A stretch of 64,000 nt of DNA, taken from contig CAHJWK010000004.1 in assembly GCA_903642275.1 (NCBI GenBank), positions 22,528 through 86,527 on the forward strand. Direction: 5' to 3'. Under the pieces are notes generated by a model. It was not told the origin of the DNA, did no database searches, and saw only the letters and a list, made by a program, of their open reading frames with translations. The position numbers were made by a program, and so were the translations under genes. Positions within the stretch are counted from its first letter, which is position 1; each line of letters opens with the position of its first letter. Positions 44,290 to 51,920 of the stretch are shown one piece after another. The stretch comes from Chitinophagaceae bacterium. GTDB taxonomy: Bacteria; Bacteroidota; Bacteroidia; Chitinophagales; Chitinophagaceae.

Positions 44290-44363
44290 TAGCGGGAAGG
44301 AGAATTGAACTCCTGACCTCCGGGTTATGAATCCGACGCTCTTACCAACTGAGCTACCCCGCC
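44290..44363 (-). tRNA. tRNA-Met (anticodon CAT)
   Basis: 74 nt. The acceptor stem GGCGGGG pairs with TCCCGCT (two G-U pairs), with discriminator A and no encoded CCA. D arm GCTC...GAGC, anticodon loop TTCATAA with anticodon CAT, T arm AGGAG-TTCAATT-CTCCT. The normal seven-pair acceptor stem and sequence resemble elongator tRNA-Met of Bacteroidota. The same anticodon is used by initiator and Ile2 tRNAs, but the start of the acceptor stem pairs, unlike initiators. Confidence 0.93.
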
Positions 44364-44391
44364 AACGGGCGGCAAAAATAAACATTTGATT

Positions 44392-45591
44392 TTAATTACT
44401 TATTCTTTCAGGATACTGCTTTAAAGCTTCTTCCAAACAATTCATTGCAGCATTTATAGAGTCAAGATTTAAGACATAAGCTAACCGCACTTCATTTTTA
44501 CCTAAGCCTTTTGTGCCATAAAAACCAGTGGCAGGCGCTAACATTACTGTTTGTCTTTCATAATCAAACTCTTCCAGTAACCATTGGCAAAACCTATCGG
44601 CATCATCAATCGGCAATTTAGCTATGGCATAAAATGCACCACCCGGGGTTGGGCAAAAAACTCCATTTATATTATTTAATCGTTGCACAATTAAATCCCT
44701 GCGGGCTTTATATTCTGCTTTTGTAATATCAAAATAATCATTAGGTAAGTCAATAGCAGCTTCACCTGCAATCTGTCCAAATTCCGGCGGGCTTAACCTT
44801 GCCTGCGCAAACTTCATTGCAGTGTTATATAATGCTGAGTTGCGCGTAATAAATGCACCTACTCTTGCGCCGCAACAACTATAACGCTTGCTGATTGTAT
44901 CCATCAATACAACATTATCATCACAACCCGTTAATTGCATGGCGCTGAAATGGTTGCCTTCATAACAAAATTCACGGTAAGCCTCATCAGCAAATAAATA
45001 CAGGTTATGTTTTAAGATGATTGTCTTCAAAACTTCCATTTCTGCTTTGCTGTATAAATAACCTGTGGGATTATTTGGATTGCAGATAACTATTGCTTTA
45101 GTTTTTGAAGTAATAGCTTTTTCAAAATCTTCAATCGGTGGCAAAGCAAAACCATTTTCAATATGCGATGTTATCGGCACAACATTAATGCCTGCTGAAA
45201 CTGCAAAGCCATTATAGTTTGCATAAAAAGGTTCAGGAATTATTACTTCATCACCTGCATCCATGCAGGCCATAAAACCAAATAATATTGCTTCACTGCC
45301 ACCAGTAGTAATAATGATTTGCGAATGGTCAATTTCAATTTCATTCTTTGCATAATAGCTTACTAATTTTCTGCGATAGCTTTCATTACCTGCACTGTGG
45401 CTGTATTCAAGAACTTTAAATGTGGAATGCCTTACTGCATCAAGCACAGGTTTTGGAGTTTCAATATCTGGCTGGCCGATGTTTAAATGATATACCGTAA
45501 TTCCTTTTTTCTTTGTAGCTTCTGCATAAGGAACCAGTTTGCGTATGGGTGATGGCGGCATTTGGTTACCGCGGTTGCTGATGGTAAGCAT
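44392..45591 (-). CDS. PLP-dependent aminotransferase (class I/II)
   Basis: 399 aa. PLP lysine K235 in ISKRYSCCGARVG; substrate and cofactor loops NIGQPDIETP, GSEAILFGFMACMDAGD, ICNPNNPTGYLYS and DEAYREFCYEG are intact. Group I aminotransferase, like aspartate or aromatic aminotransferases; the exact substrate cannot be fixed. No signal peptide. It follows the tRNA gene on the same strand (upstream in transcription), and a candidate structured RNA lies 99 bp upstream of its start. Confidence 0.93.
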   Translation of the reverse strand: MLTISNRGNQMPPSPIRKLVPYAEATKKKGITVYHLNIGQPDIETPKPVLDAVRHSTFKVLEYSHSAGNESYRRKLVSYYAKNEIEIDHSQIIITTGGSEAILFGFMACMDAGDEVIIPEPFYANYNGFAVSAGINVVPITSHIENGFALPPIEDFEKAITSKTKAIVICNPNNPTGYLYSKAEMEVLKTIILKHNLYLFADEAYREFCYEGNHFSAMQLTGCDDNVVLMDTISKRYSCCGARVGAFITRNSALYNTAMKFAQARLSPPEFGQIAGEAAIDLPNDYFDITKAEYKARRDLIVQRLNNINGVFCPTPGGAFYAIAKLPIDDADRFCQWLLEEFDYERQTVMLAPATGFYGTKGLGKNEVRLAYVLNLDSINAAMNCLEEALKQYPERISN

Positions 45592-45689
45592 GCAGCAAAC
45601 CTATGAAGAAATAAAGATGAATTTGTTTACAGCTATTAAAATCATTTTTGCCCGCTGAAGTTTTGTTGAATGTTGTTTAAAAGATAAAT

Positions 45690-45775
45690 GGCTGCGGGAT
45701 TGCAGTGAAAAACCCGGTGAAGATTTGCGCAAGGCTTTTGTGCCGGATTTGTAACGTAAAGCCCGAACTGCAGCC
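45690..45775. ncRNA. Candidate structured RNA / repeat element
   Basis: 86 nt that fold well. Outer stem GGCTGC (45690-45695) with GCAGCC (45770-45775), continued by GGG/CCC. Inner stem CCGG/CCGG (around 45714 and 45743), capped by GCGCAA/TTGTGC. It stands alone in the 430-bp divergent gap between the aminotransferase and the GAF gene. Similar GC-G-GATTGCAGTGAAA / TAACGTAAAGCCCGA words occur in other Bacteroidota intergenic regions, from memory. Either strand could be the active one. No long open frame is seen in this gap. Confidence 0.4.
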
Positions 45776-46021
45776 GATAGTTAGATGAACGATGAGACGC
45801 CCCAATTAAAAATTATATGCAGTACCGTTGCTAATGCTGTAATTTAATTTTGGTGTAGAAGCAGCAGGCGCACTGTCGTATAAATAAGCAAATTGTTTAT
45901 TTATAACATTCCGCATAGATAAAAACTAGATAATTATGAAATCAGAATTAATGCTGATAAATCCTGTATGAAAGTATTTAATATGTTTTTACTTATTTTG
46001 CCTGATTGATTTAAAATTTAA

Positions 46022-46756
46022 ATGACAATAGCCGCGTTAGCAGATAATGAGAATGAAAGAATAGATGCTTTAAAAACGTATGGTATTCTTGATTCATTAC
46101 CCGAAAAAGATTACGATGATATTACGCAGCTTGCCTCAGAAATCTGCGGCACTTCGGTTTCATTAATCAGTCTTATTGATGATAAGCGCCAGTGGTTTAA
46201 ATCTGCTCATGGCATTGATGTAAAAGAAACGCCCCGGGATTTTGCTTTCTGCACACACGCTATTTTAAACCCAAATGAGGTTTTTATAGTACCTGATTCA
46301 AGAAAAGATAGTCGCTTTGCCGATAATCCTTTGGTTAAAGAAGATCCGCATGTTGTATTTTATGCAGGTGTGCCGCTGGTAAATAAAGATGGCTTTCCGT
46401 TAGGCTCGTTATGTGTAGTTGATAATACAACAAAGGAGTTAAGCGAAAGCCAGTTAAACGCGTTGAAAAGTTTGGCAAAACAGGTTGTAACATTACTGGA
46501 GTTACGAAAGGCAAATAAAACACTACAAACTTTTAAAAGTTTGGTTGAAGAACGTAATACAGAACTTGAAGCAATCGTGCAAACAATCAAAAAACAAATG
46601 CAGCCTGAAATTATAACCCTGCATTCAACTATTGAAATACTGCAAAAAAATCATTCGGCTAATCTTGATAATAATGGTAAAGATTTATTAAGCGATGCAT
46701 ATAAGGCTGCTGATAAGATAATATCAACATTAAATAAATTAAACGAATCTGAATAA
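46022..46756 (+). CDS. GAF domain protein
   Basis: 244 aa, no signal peptide. A GAF domain (about residues 20-160) shows the usual pattern: EKDYDDITQLASEICGTSVS, FCTHAI, FYAGVPLV and PLGSLCVVD. The C-terminal ~80 residues are helical and coiled-coil-like (about 165-244). There is no kinase or cyclase domain, so it may be a small sensor or a truncated signalling protein. The ligand is unknown. Confidence 0.88.
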   Translation: MTIAALADNENERIDALKTYGILDSLPEKDYDDITQLASEICGTSVSLISLIDDKRQWFKSAHGIDVKETPRDFAFCTHAILNPNEVFIVPDSRKDSRFADNPLVKEDPHVVFYAGVPLVNKDGFPLGSLCVVDNTTKELSESQLNALKSLAKQVVTLLELRKANKTLQTFKSLVEERNTELEAIVQTIKKQMQPEIITLHSTIEILQKNHSANLDNNGKDLLSDAYKAADKIISTLNKLNESE

Positions 46757-46767
46757 TTTATACTGCT

Positions 46768-47601
46768 CTAATTAAAAGTAAATTGTAATTGCTTTGCCGG
46801 TGATAATTTGAAGTATGGTATGTTGTTTTTATTATGCTTTGCTTCAATGGTATGAATTGCTGTTTCTTTAAATCTTGAAGCAATTATTATTTCCACTCCA
46901 TCAGCATGTTCTTTAAACAATGCTTTTGCAATTTCAGGTGTGTTATTATTATGAGAAAGATGAGACAAAAAAAGATGCGTCATAAATGAGGGCTTCTGCT
47001 TACAAAAAAGATCAAGTGCACCGGTATTACTTAAATGCCCTTTGCCACCGCTAATGCGTTTCTTTAAAATAAAAGGATACCTGCCATTATAGAGCATATC
47101 AGCATCATAGTTAGCTTCTAAAAAAGCAGCATTGCATTGTTTGAAATAATGGATTACATTATTACAAACAGTGCCAATATCTGTAAATACACCAACTGTA
47201 ACATTATTGCAGGTAATAACAAAACTATGTGGGTCTGCTGCATCATGTTGTTTAGGGAAAGCAGTTATTAAAACATTATCAATTACAACTGCGTCATGTG
47301 CGTTAAAAGCATGTATTAAATCCGGTGCAACATCAATGCCCTGCAATAAAGTTTTTTGCGTTATATAAACAGGCAAAGGGTATTTTTTTAAGAAGGCAAT
47401 TAGCCCATAAATGTGATCACTGTGCTCATGCGTAATAAATATTGCTTTTATTTTTTGTATGGATAAGCCAAGCCGCAACATGCGCTTTTCAATCTCTTTA
47501 CAAGAGATGCCCACGTCAATAAGCACAGCAGCATTATCACTGGATATATAATAACAATTACCGTTACTGCCGGAATTTAGCGATGCAACCTGTAAGCACA
47601 T
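46768..47601 (-). CDS. MBL-fold metallo-hydrolase (WalJ/YycJ-like)
   Basis: 277 aa. Metal-binding motif THEHSDH at residues 57-63, further His in PKQHDAADPHSF, the Asp in DIGT and a late LSHLSHNNN. Overall length and the LNSGSNGNCYYI start fit the single-domain WalJ/YycJ group, proposed 5'-3' exonucleases in mismatch repair. Convergent with the GAF gene, 11 bp apart. Confidence 0.88.
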   Translation of the reverse strand: MCLQVASLNSGSNGNCYYISSDNAAVLIDVGISCKEIEKRMLRLGLSIQKIKAIFITHEHSDHIYGLIAFLKKYPLPVYITQKTLLQGIDVAPDLIHAFNAHDAVVIDNVLITAFPKQHDAADPHSFVITCNNVTVGVFTDIGTVCNNVIHYFKQCNAAFLEANYDADMLYNGRYPFILKKRISGGKGHLSNTGALDLFCKQKPSFMTHLFLSHLSHNNNTPEIAKALFKEHADGVEIIIASRFKETAIHTIEAKHNKNNIPYFKLSPAKQLQFTFN

Positions 47602-47692
47602 ATCAGCAAAGATAATCTTACCCTAAATCCATCTCCAAAAGAGAAGGACTTTAGACCAAAATAATTTTTTAAACTGAAAGAATATTAATTTC

Positions 47693-47733
47693 TTGCCCTT
47701 CTCCTTTTGGAGAAGGGTTGGGAAGAGGTCAGC
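47693..47733. repeat. Hairpin repeat (CTTCTCCTTTTGGAGAAGGG)
   Basis: Perfect CCCTTCTCC / GGAGAAGGG hairpin, related to 27481-27560 and 39602-39637. A damaged version (CATCTCCAAAAGAGAAGGAC) lies 60 bp upstream near 47631. Located directly before the ligD 5' part. Confidence 0.7.
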
Positions 47734-47770
47734 TTTGGCGAATTATTTGTTGTGATTATAAAAACTTTTT

Positions 47771-48505
47771 ATGAGCCTTTCGCAATACAAAAAAAAGCGG
47801 TCATTTAGTGCAACTCCCGAACCGGAAGGTGGCAAATCGAAATCTGAAAATCAGCTTGTATTTGTAGTGCAGAAACATGATGCATCGCGGTTGCATTATG
47901 ATTTTCGTTTAGAGATGGAAGGCGTTTTAAAAAGCTGGGCGGTGCCTAAAGGTCCTTCACTTGATCCTTCAGTAAAAAGATTAGCCATGATGGTGGAAGA
48001 CCATCCTTTTGATTACAGAACATTTGAAGGCATTATCCCTAAAGGAAATTATGGTGCCGGTACGGTGATGGTTTGGGATGAAGGAACGTATGAGCCACTT
48101 GAAAATCCATCAGCTAACAAAAAAGAAAACGAAAAAAATTTATTAAAGCAATTAAAAGCAGGTAGTGTAAAAATTGTAATGCAGGGCGAAAAACTAAAGG
48201 GTGAGTTTGCTTTGGTAAAAACACATTACCAGGGCGAAAACAGCTGGCTGCTGATAAAACATAATGATGATTATGCGAGTGAAAATGAAGTAACAGAAAA
48301 AGATAAATCAGTTATTACAAAAAGAACACTCGAACAAATTGAGAAGAAAAGCGATAAAGTTTGGAAAAGTAACCGCGAACAAAAAATAAAACCTGAAAGC
48401 GCAACATCAGGTAAAAAAACACCAACTGTAAAAGCTGCTACCGAAAAAAAAAAGAGCAAGCCAAAACCAGCAGTGAAGAAGAGCAAAGCTTCAGCAAAGA
48501 AATAA
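47771..48505 (+). CDS. ligD: LigD 3'-phosphoesterase domain (5' part of split ligD)
   Basis: 244 aa. Residues about 25-165 are the LigD phosphoesterase (PE) domain: KHDASRLHYDFRLEMEGVLK, then WAVPKGPSLDP, EDHPFDYRTFEGIIPKGNYG and GTVMVWDEGTYEP, with catalytic His/Asp/Glu residues present. The C-terminus is a Lys-rich tail (EKKKSKPKPAVKKSKASAKK) and a stop at 48503. The next reading frame (-1) continues as the expected LigD linker and ligase domain. LigD repairs double-strand breaks with Ku; PE trims 3' ends. In this window the polymerase domain is absent. Confidence 0.93.
   Translation: MSLSQYKKKRSFSATPEPEGGKSKSENQLVFVVQKHDASRLHYDFRLEMEGVLKSWAVPKGPSLDPSVKRLAMMVEDHPFDYRTFEGIIPKGNYGAGTVMVWDEGTYEPLENPSANKKENEKNLLKQLKAGSVKIVMQGEKLKGEFALVKTHYQGENSWLLIKHNDDYASENEVTEKDKSVITKRTLEQIEKKSDKVWKSNREQKIKPESATSGKKTPTVKAATEKKKSKPKPAVKKSKASAKK
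48444..48454 (+). other. In-frame -1 slippery site A AAA AAG in ligD
   Basis: A run of ten A followed by G. In the PE frame the codons are GAA AAA AAA AAG (48443-48454), so 48448-48454 is the heptamer A AAA AAG in the correct phase for -1 slippage, as in E. coli dnaX. The -1 frame is the ligase frame; it is open from 48415 and reads EQAKTSSEEEQSFSKEINQL, then LNKTKRAAFPSNIKP before the downstream ATG at 48559. The same run could also be a mutational or sequencing indel. Confidence 0.7.
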
Positions 48506-48558
48506 ATCAGCTTCTTAATAAAACAAAGCGTGCTGCATTTCCATCAAATATAAAACCA

Positions 48559-49488
48559 ATGCTTGCAACATTAACCGATGAAGCATTTGATGATGCTGAT
48601 TGGATTTATGAAATTAAATGGGATGGTTACCGCGCTGTGAGCTACTTAAATAAAGGAATCGTTGAAATTCAGTCAAGAAACAATTTATCTTTTACAAATA
48701 AATTTAAAGAAGTTACCGATGCTTTAAAAGCATGGAATATAAATGCTGTTCTTGATGGTGAAATAGTGGCTCTTAATAATGAAGGTATTGTAAGTTTTCA
48801 GCAGTTGCAAAATTTTGCAACACGTGGTGAAGCAACGCGTCTTGAATACTATGTATTTGATATTTTATGGCTTGACGGCAAAGACCTGACTGACCTCACT
48901 TTGCTTGAAAGAAAAGCAATCTTGCAAAGTATTTTGCCTGAAGATGATGTTGTAATTAAGTATAGCGACCATATTGAAGAGAAGGGAAAAGAATTTTTTA
49001 AACTGGCAACCAACCGCGGACTGGAAGGTATTATGGCAAAAAAATCTGATAGCACATACACAAAAAATTTTCGCACAAAGCTTTGGCTTAAAATAAAAAA
49101 TAGTAAAAGCTTAGAAGCTGTTATCTGTGGCTTTACACAAGGTAGAAAAAGCCGCAAACATTTTGGTGCACTGGTGCTGGGAAAATATGAAGGTGATAAG
49201 CTGATTTACATTGGCCATACCGGAACAGGTTTTAATGAGAAAAATTTAAGTGAGGTTGAAAAACAATTAGCACCGCTTGTTACTGGTAAGATGCCTTTTA
49301 ATAAAAAACCTGTAACAAATATGCCTGTTACATGGGTAAAGCCAAAACTGGTTTGCGGGATTAAGTTTTCCGAGGCAACAGACGAAGGCATTCTACGCCA
49401 TCCTGTTTTTATGGGTTTGAGAAAAGATAAAAAAGCAAAGAATGAGAAAAATATTGAAATAGCATCTGCTGCTGAAAGGGCTAAGTGA
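48559..49488 (+). CDS. ligD: LigD ATP-dependent DNA ligase domain (3' part of split ligD)
   Basis: 309 aa counted from the first ATG. The adenylated lysine K20 is in EIKWDGYRA, followed by ligase motifs VLDGEIVAL, FDILWLDG, EGIMAKKSDS and TKLWLKIKNSK, then the OB-fold domain (about 200-300). K20 is too near the start: the conserved FPSNIKPMLATL that should precede it is split by this ATG and partly lies upstream, so the natural protein very probably begins in the PE frame. Its independent start has no visible ribosome-binding sequence, although Bacteroidota seldom show one. Confidence 0.93.
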   Translation: MLATLTDEAFDDADWIYEIKWDGYRAVSYLNKGIVEIQSRNNLSFTNKFKEVTDALKAWNINAVLDGEIVALNNEGIVSFQQLQNFATRGEATRLEYYVFDILWLDGKDLTDLTLLERKAILQSILPEDDVVIKYSDHIEEKGKEFFKLATNRGLEGIMAKKSDSTYTKNFRTKLWLKIKNSKSLEAVICGFTQGRKSRKHFGALVLGKYEGDKLIYIGHTGTGFNEKNLSEVEKQLAPLVTGKMPFNKKPVTNMPVTWVKPKLVCGIKFSEATDEGILRHPVFMGLRKDKKAKNEKNIEIASAAERAK

Positions 49489-49523
49489 AAATATTGAATT
49501 TTGCAGTGTCCAATCGCATCATG

Positions 49524-49766
49524 TCAACATAAATGGCCTTTTGTATTTATTACTTTATTGTGCACAATCATTTCTAATTGTTTCAAATCTTTACTGACTA
49601 ATTTATCAATTTTCAATGTACAAATACAATCATGCAACTGTATAAAAAGTTGCGTGCGTTTTTCTTTTTCTGTTTGATCTAAATTAGTATCAATACAGTA
49701 ATAATTTACTTCCAGATGGCTATTATCCGGCATAGTAACAATTGTTGAATAGGATTCTTTAGTCAT
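49524..49766 (-). CDS. Hypothetical small protein
   Basis: 80 aa, soluble, mixed alpha/beta, no signal peptide (MTKESYSTIVTMPDNSHLEV). The C-terminal half is helical and ends with VINTKGHLC. No family recognised. Same strand as the YjbR gene upstream (22 bp gap), so possibly the last gene of the YjbR operon. Confidence 0.5.
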   Translation of the reverse strand: MTKESYSTIVTMPDNSHLEVNYYCIDTNLDQTEKEKRTQLFIQLHDCICTLKIDKLVSKDLKQLEMIVHNKVINTKGHLC

Positions 49767-49788
49767 AGATTTAGATTATATTTATAAA

Positions 49789-50139
49789 CTACATAAATTC
49801 TTTCCTTACTTTATTTGGTAATGATTGTACAATAAGGTCGTACGAATCATCAATCATTTCTTTTATTAATTTAGTTGATATACTTCCATCCACAATAACA
49901 GTATTCCAGTGCTTTTTGTTCATGTGATAACCGGGTTTTATTGCAGGATATTCTTCACGCAACTCTTCGGCTTTGTCGGGCTCGCATTTAGCATTAAATT
50001 GTAAAGGATTGGAACCAAGCGATACCAATAAAAATATTTTATTCATTACCTTAAACACCAACGTGTCTTCTCCAAACGGCAAGCCTTCTTCAACAGCTTT
50101 TTTAGAAAGACAATATTCTCTCAGCGATTCAACATTCAT
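49789..50139 (-). CDS. MmcQ/YjbR family protein
   Basis: 116 aa, the full length of the YjbR fold. Typical features: LREYCLSKKAVEEGLPFGED, then VFKVMNKIFLLV, LQFNAKCEPDKAEELRE, the GYHMNKKHWNTVIVDG box (Trp) and ISTKLIKEMIDDSYDLI. Small double-wing fold proteins annotated as DNA-binding; role uncertain. Starts one base after the stop of the D-aminoacylase-like gene, so the two are coupled. Confidence 0.9.
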   Translation of the reverse strand: MNVESLREYCLSKKAVEEGLPFGEDTLVFKVMNKIFLLVSLGSNPLQFNAKCEPDKAEELREEYPAIKPGYHMNKKHWNTVIVDGSISTKLIKEMIDDSYDLIVQSLPNKVRKEFM

Positions 50140-50140
50140 A

Positions 50141-51820
50141 TCAGTTAAGCTTTAAATTATATCCCGGACCTTTTAAAAACCTTCCCGGAAATGCACCTGT
50201 ATGTTCACTATTTTTTAAAACCTGCACACCATTTACAAATACATTACTTACACCGGTTGCATATTGATGTGGTTTATCGTATGTAGCATGGTCTGTAACC
50301 GTTGCCGGATCGAACACAACAACATCAGCATAATCACCAACTTTTAACTCGCCGCGTTTTTGCAATTTTAGATTAGCAGCAGGCAATTTTGCAAGCTTAT
50401 AAATAGCCTGTTGAAGGCTTAATACTTTTTCATCTCTTGCATAATGACCAATAACACGAACAAAATTTCCATAAGCTCTCGGGTGTGCATTTGATTTTAA
50501 AAAAACGCCTTCATTGGTATAAGATGCTTCATCGCTTCCAAAGCTAACCCATGGTAAAGCCACCTGTTTTTTAACATTGTCTTCATTCATTAAAAAATAA
50601 GCAACACCAATTCTTGTACTGTCATCAATAATTAAATTCATTGCTGTTTCTTCAGGGCTTGTGCCGCGAATCTTTGCAACTTCCGCTAACGTTTTACCGG
50701 TATATTTTTTTAATGAATCCTGCTTAAAGCTGAGCAACAAAACATGTTCAGCACCACCACATCCATAATATAAATTTTCCCATGCAGTTGCGTTGGTGTT
50801 CATAGCTGTTGCCATTTGTTTTCTTATTGATGGATCATGCAGCCGCTGCCATAACTTTCCAAAACCACCATCCTGTAAAGTAGGCGGAAATGCAGAAGTC
50901 ATACCTGTTGCACCTGCGAGATACGTGTACATGTCGGCAGTTATCGGCAAGTCTTGCTGCCTTGCACTGTCAACAATTTTTACCACGCTGTCCATCTTAT
51001 TCCAGTTGCTTTTTCCTGCTGCTTTCAGGTGACAAATCTCACACGGAAGGTTTGCTTCTTTTGATATAGTTATCAATTCACGAACGGCTTCAATCAGCTT
51101 ATTTCCTTCACTACGCATATGGCTTATGTACATGCCATGATACTTTGAAGCTTCTTTTGATAAAGCAATCAGTTCATCCGTTTTCGCAAAAAAATCAGGA
51201 GGATAAATCAACGCACAAGTTACGCCTAAGGCACCTTCCTGCATTGCCTGGTCAACCAACAATTTCATGCTGTCAAGTTGTTGCGGGGTTGGTGCAATAT
51301 CATCTTCGCCAACAACATATTGGCGAATAGTTCCTGTGCCAACAAACGATGCAATGTTGCAGGATATGCCTTTCCTCTCCAATGTATTCATGTATTCGCC
51401 TAACGTGTTCCAGGTAACTTTATATTTTATATCGCCCTGTCCATCCTGCAGTTGTTCTTTCATCTTTGCATTCAGCGGGCCAAAGCTTGATTCAGTAAAA
51501 ATCTCTGTTGTTACACCTTGCCGTATATCGCTTTGTGCACGGCCATCATGGAAAAGAGATTCTTCAGAATGCCCCATCATATTAATAAAGCCGGGCGCAA
51601 CTGCCTTACCATTTGCATCAATAATATTCTTTGACGATGCATTTTTCAGGTCGCCAATAAAAGCAATCGTATCTGCATTAATAGCTATGTCAGCTTTATA
51701 AGGTTCGCCGCCATTGCCATCATAAATAGTTCCGTTGCGGATGATGGTATTGTAAGATGGTTTGTTAGTGCACGATGCGAATGCAATACATGCAATGAAG
51801 ATTACAACAGAAGTTCTCAT
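50141..51820 (-). CDS. D-aminoacylase-like amidohydrolase, lipoprotein
   Basis: 559 aa. N-terminal leader with a lipobox at FASC (Cys17). An amidohydrolase-superfamily metal-dependent domain: NGTIYDGNGGEPYKADIAIN, VAPGFINMMGHSEES (metal-binding loop altered from the usual HxH to GHSE), a YISHMRSEG His, EICHLKAAGKSNW, and the late FGSDEAS Asp. It most resembles N-acyl-D-amino-acid deacylases of the D-aminoacylase family. Upstream of the YjbR gene by one base. The substrate is probably an N-acyl-D-amino acid or peptide. Confidence 0.87.
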   Translation of the reverse strand: MRTSVVIFIACIAFASCTNKPSYNTIIRNGTIYDGNGGEPYKADIAINADTIAFIGDLKNASSKNIIDANGKAVAPGFINMMGHSEESLFHDGRAQSDIRQGVTTEIFTESSFGPLNAKMKEQLQDGQGDIKYKVTWNTLGEYMNTLERKGISCNIASFVGTGTIRQYVVGEDDIAPTPQQLDSMKLLVDQAMQEGALGVTCALIYPPDFFAKTDELIALSKEASKYHGMYISHMRSEGNKLIEAVRELITISKEANLPCEICHLKAAGKSNWNKMDSVVKIVDSARQQDLPITADMYTYLAGATGMTSAFPPTLQDGGFGKLWQRLHDPSIRKQMATAMNTNATAWENLYYGCGGAEHVLLLSFKQDSLKKYTGKTLAEVAKIRGTSPEETAMNLIIDDSTRIGVAYFLMNEDNVKKQVALPWVSFGSDEASYTNEGVFLKSNAHPRAYGNFVRVIGHYARDEKVLSLQQAIYKLAKLPAANLKLQKRGELKVGDYADVVVFDPATVTDHATYDKPHQYATGVSNVFVNGVQVLKNSEHTGAFPGRFLKGPGYNLKLN

Positions 51821-51920
51821 AACAAGTTTTAAAGTGAAGAATAGATAGCGACTAAATTAAAACCTGTTTGATAAGAATGCAAGAAAAATTAAATGAATGA
51901 AATCAAATTGCCAGCATCAT

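Noticed and set aside
48559..49488. Ligase as an independently started gene
   Set aside because: Conserved LigD residues lie upstream of the ATG in the same frame, so an independent start is less likely than fusion by slippage or an indel.
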